From a virus: a stretch of DNA of 41,103 bases. Below, one piece after another: positions 39,410 through 41,103 of this stretch. The notes under the pieces are model-generated. The model worked only from the letters and a program-made list of their open reading frames with translations. It did not search any database and was not told where the DNA came from. Within the stretch, counting starts at the first letter, position 1. Each line of letters begins with the position of its first letter. Location: positions 1 to 41,103 of the IMG/VR virus record IMGVR_UViG_3300049440_000232; one strand, 5' to 3'. The translations under genes and the position numbers were made by a program.

Positions 39410-41103
39410 CGAAACCTCGACCCTCGTCGTCCAGTTCCGGGATGCTGGGGCGGCGGCCGGCCTCCAGGGGCTCCAGGGCGAGCTCGGGCGCACGGCGGCC
39501 GCGACCGAGGGCGCGTCGGCGGCGCTCCCCTCCTTCTACGCGGGCGCCGAGCAGGCGGGGATCAAGGCCGCCGGCGCCGAACGCGGCATGCGCCGCCTCG
39601 AGTACGGGCTCACCGCGGTCGCCACCCAGTCCCTGGGCGCCGAGTCCGGGCTGCTCGGCGCCGCCGCGCGGGCGAGCGAGGCGGGCCTCCTCTTCGGGTA
39701 CGGCTCGGAAGGCGTCCTCACGATCGCGGCGGGGTTCGGCGCCTTCGGGATCACCCTCAAGGCGATCGAGGCACCCCTCCACGCGGTCATGAAGGACACC
39801 GCCGGGCTTAGCACCGAATATGAGAAGCTCACCGCCTCCCTCCATCCGGGCGTGAGCGCGATGGAGCAGGTCCTGACGGTCGCGCAACAGCTCGCGCAGG
39901 TCCAGGAAGACGCGCAGCCGAACTTCTGGGAGGAGCTCTTCGGGACGGGGATCTTCGGCGCCCTGGGCGGGGCCCCGCTCATCCAGGAGCTGACCGATGC
40001 CCAGAATACGTACGCGGAATCTGCGAAAGCGACGGGCGAAAGCCTGAAGCCGGTGCTCGAGGAGCTGGTCGCGATCGGGCACACGAAGGACCTGATCCGG
40101 AACGTCACGGCCGAGATGGCGAACCTGGACGACGTCGGGACGCGGATCGTGCGGCACATCGGGACGCACCCGGCGGCGGGGATCCTGGGCCTCGACCCGG
40201 CGAAAGATGTGCCCGCGCATACCGAGGTCTCGGGCACGGGGCTCGTCGGCGCCCAGCAGGCCGCCGTCGCGAAGGCCCGCGGCATGGGCTGGGCGACGTC
40301 GATTGCCGATGGCGCAGTCGAGCAGATCGACCGGGACTTCGTCTCGCGGGTCGGGAAGGCGTTCGATCACGCGGCGCAGAACCTGGTCGACCCCGGCGGC
40401 TTGTCGAAGATGCGGGACGCGGTCGTCGACGCCCTCAAGGCCTCGGGCCTCTCCGATGCCGTCATCAATCAGTTCGTCGAGACCGTGAATACGGACTACG
40501 TCCGGGCGATCGACACGCTCTCGAAGGCCGGCGCCTTGGATCCGCTCCAGCGCCAGTTGCGGGCGCCGGCGCTCGGCGTCACGAACCGCCTCAGCGATCT
40601 CTTCCACGCGCCCTCGGGCGACGTCTTCCCGACGACCCACGAGGGGGCGTTCGATCTCCAGACGTTCAACCTGGCCGACTTCCGGCAGAACCTCACCCGG
40701 GGGATCGGCCGGCCGGGCGAGCTGGGGCCGGGGCAGCTCCAGGAGGCGAACCGGCTCGCGGCGCAGGACGATCCCTTCGCGAAATACCAGACGGGGCTCA
40801 AGGCCCTCCAGGACGTCTTCGGACCCAACGGGATCCTGCCCGATCAGGAGAAGTTCACCCGCGGCCTCGAGACCCTGCAGAAGCAATACGACCTCGCGAC
40901 CAAGAAGTCGGACCAGCTGGGCATCACCCTCGTCGGTGCGATCGGGGCCGCGATCGGCGCGTTCAGCTCGGGGACGCCGGCGGGACTCCTCGGCGGCGCG
41001 GGCGGTCTGCTCACGACGCTCTCGAGCCAGGCCGGCCTGGGGCTCGCGGGGCTGGGGCTGCCCGGCGCGATCCTGGGCGTCCTGGCCGGGGGGGGGGGGG
41101 CGC
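39402..41103 (+). CDS. Tape measure protein, N-terminal and central part (continues at 2-355)
   Basis: The ATG at 39402 overlaps the end of the chaperone extension. Up to 41089 the frame encodes about 562 residues and continues at position 127 to a stop at 355, giving about 638 residues. It starts SLVVQF-like (MPDETSTLVVQFRD) and is mostly helical with Ala/Gly/Gln and a hydrophobic stretch near residue 540 and at the end. By the usual rule of about 1.5 angstrom per residue the tail would be near 95 nm. Bases 41090-41103 are an artefact and not part of the gene. Confidence 0.82.
   Translation, partial: MPDETSTLVVQFRDAGAAAGLQGLQGELGRTAAATEGASAALPSFYAGAEQAGIKAAGAERGMRRLEYGLTAVATQSLGAESGLLGAAARASEAGLLFGYGSEGVLTIAAGFGAFGITLKAIEAPLHAVMKDTAGLSTEYEKLTASLHPGVSAMEQVLTVAQQLAQVQEDAQPNFWEELFGTGIFGALGGAPLIQELTDAQNTYAESAKATGESLKPVLEELVAIGHTKDLIRNVTAEMANLDDVGTRIVRHIGTHPAAGILGLDPAKDVPAHTEVSGTGLVGAQQAAVAKARGMGWATSIADGAVEQIDRDFVSRVGKAFDHAAQNLVDPGGLSKMRDAVVDALKASGLSDAVINQFVETVNTDYVRAIDTLSKAGALDPLQRQLRAPALGVTNRLSDLFHAPSGDVFPTTHEGAFDLQTFNLADFRQNLTRGIGRPGELGPGQLQEANRLAAQDDPFAKYQTGLKALQDVFGPNGILPDQEKFTRGLETLQKQYDLATKKSDQLGITLVGAIGAAIGAFSSGTPAGLLGGAGGLLTTLSSQAGLGLAGLGLPGAILGVLAGGGGA
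40964..41089. repeat. Terminal overlap, right copy (same as 1-126)
   Basis: Identical to 1-126. Removing one copy and the tail after it closes the circle at about 40,963 bp. Confidence 0.93.
41088..41103. other. G-run and end artefact
   Basis: Thirteen consecutive G (41088-41100) followed by CGC. The true sequence at this point (127 onward in the left copy) begins with C. A G run of this kind is typical of two-colour sequencing reads past their end. Confidence 0.8.

Overview
The window is one essentially complete genome of a very G+C-rich, tailed, temperate bacteriophage. It is a circular molecule opened by the assembler inside the tape-measure gene. Bases 1-126 are repeated exactly at 40964-41089. 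After that the contig runs into a 13-base G run and 3 more bases that look like sequencing noise. Removing these gives a circular unit of about 40,963 bp. The tape-measure reading frame closes perfectly across the join. Siphovirus-like morphology is inferred from the tape measure, tail tube, G/GT-type chaperone frameshift, distal tail protein and tail hub, with no contractile sheath gene seen. The host cannot be named from the sequence. The G+C-rich composition, spanin-like membrane proteins, a lipoprotein and a muramidase suggest a high-G+C diderm. The attachment core shows that the host has a tRNA-Lys(CTT) ending in the acceptor strand TCGGCGC plus A.

Layout, clockwise. (1) 1-7555: end of tape measure, distal tail protein, a tail structural protein and a 1,672-residue hub/tip protein with carbohydrate-binding-like C-terminal modules. 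(2) 7579-10436: small membrane proteins, a stand-alone response-regulator receiver domain, a GH108-type muramidase and two spanin-like membrane proteins, nearly all coupled by 4-base ATGA/GTGA/CTGA overlaps. (3) 10433-11874, minus strand: repressor, zinc-ribbon membrane protein, possible small ORF and lipoprotein. This is the likely lysogenic operon. (4) 11820-11920: divergent control region with two AGCGT-N4-ACGCT operators, one lying in the spacer of a plus-strand promoter. (5) 11918-20939: early genes. These include DNA-binding proteins, a recombination-type protein, an orphan Mre11/SbcD-like nuclease, an Acb2-like anti-CBASS protein, a tRNA-Gly-like gene, a winged-helix replication protein containing a candidate origin, a HerA/FtsK-like ATPase, and an excisionase-like protein. 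(6) 20923-22170: tyrosine integrase and attP. (7) 22395-25970: packaging (small and large terminase, portal). (8) 25967-30808: an accessory structural cassette with a 20-residue repeat protein. (9) 30808-38618: head morphogenesis, protease, scaffold-like protein, decoration, major capsid, connectors and tail tube. (10) 38748-41089: tail chaperones with a programmed -1 frameshift, then the tape measure.

No DNA polymerase, primase or replicative helicase was recognised, so replication must lean on the host. The most notable points are the Acb2-like cyclic-nucleotide sponge, the phage-encoded receiver domain with all catalytic residues, the attP with symmetrical TCCCGGGA pairs around a tRNA-Lys half, and a three-copy intergenic element in the packaging/head region. 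One of those copies leads into a short ORF that spans a terminator. All function calls are by eye from motifs and gene order; no database search was run.
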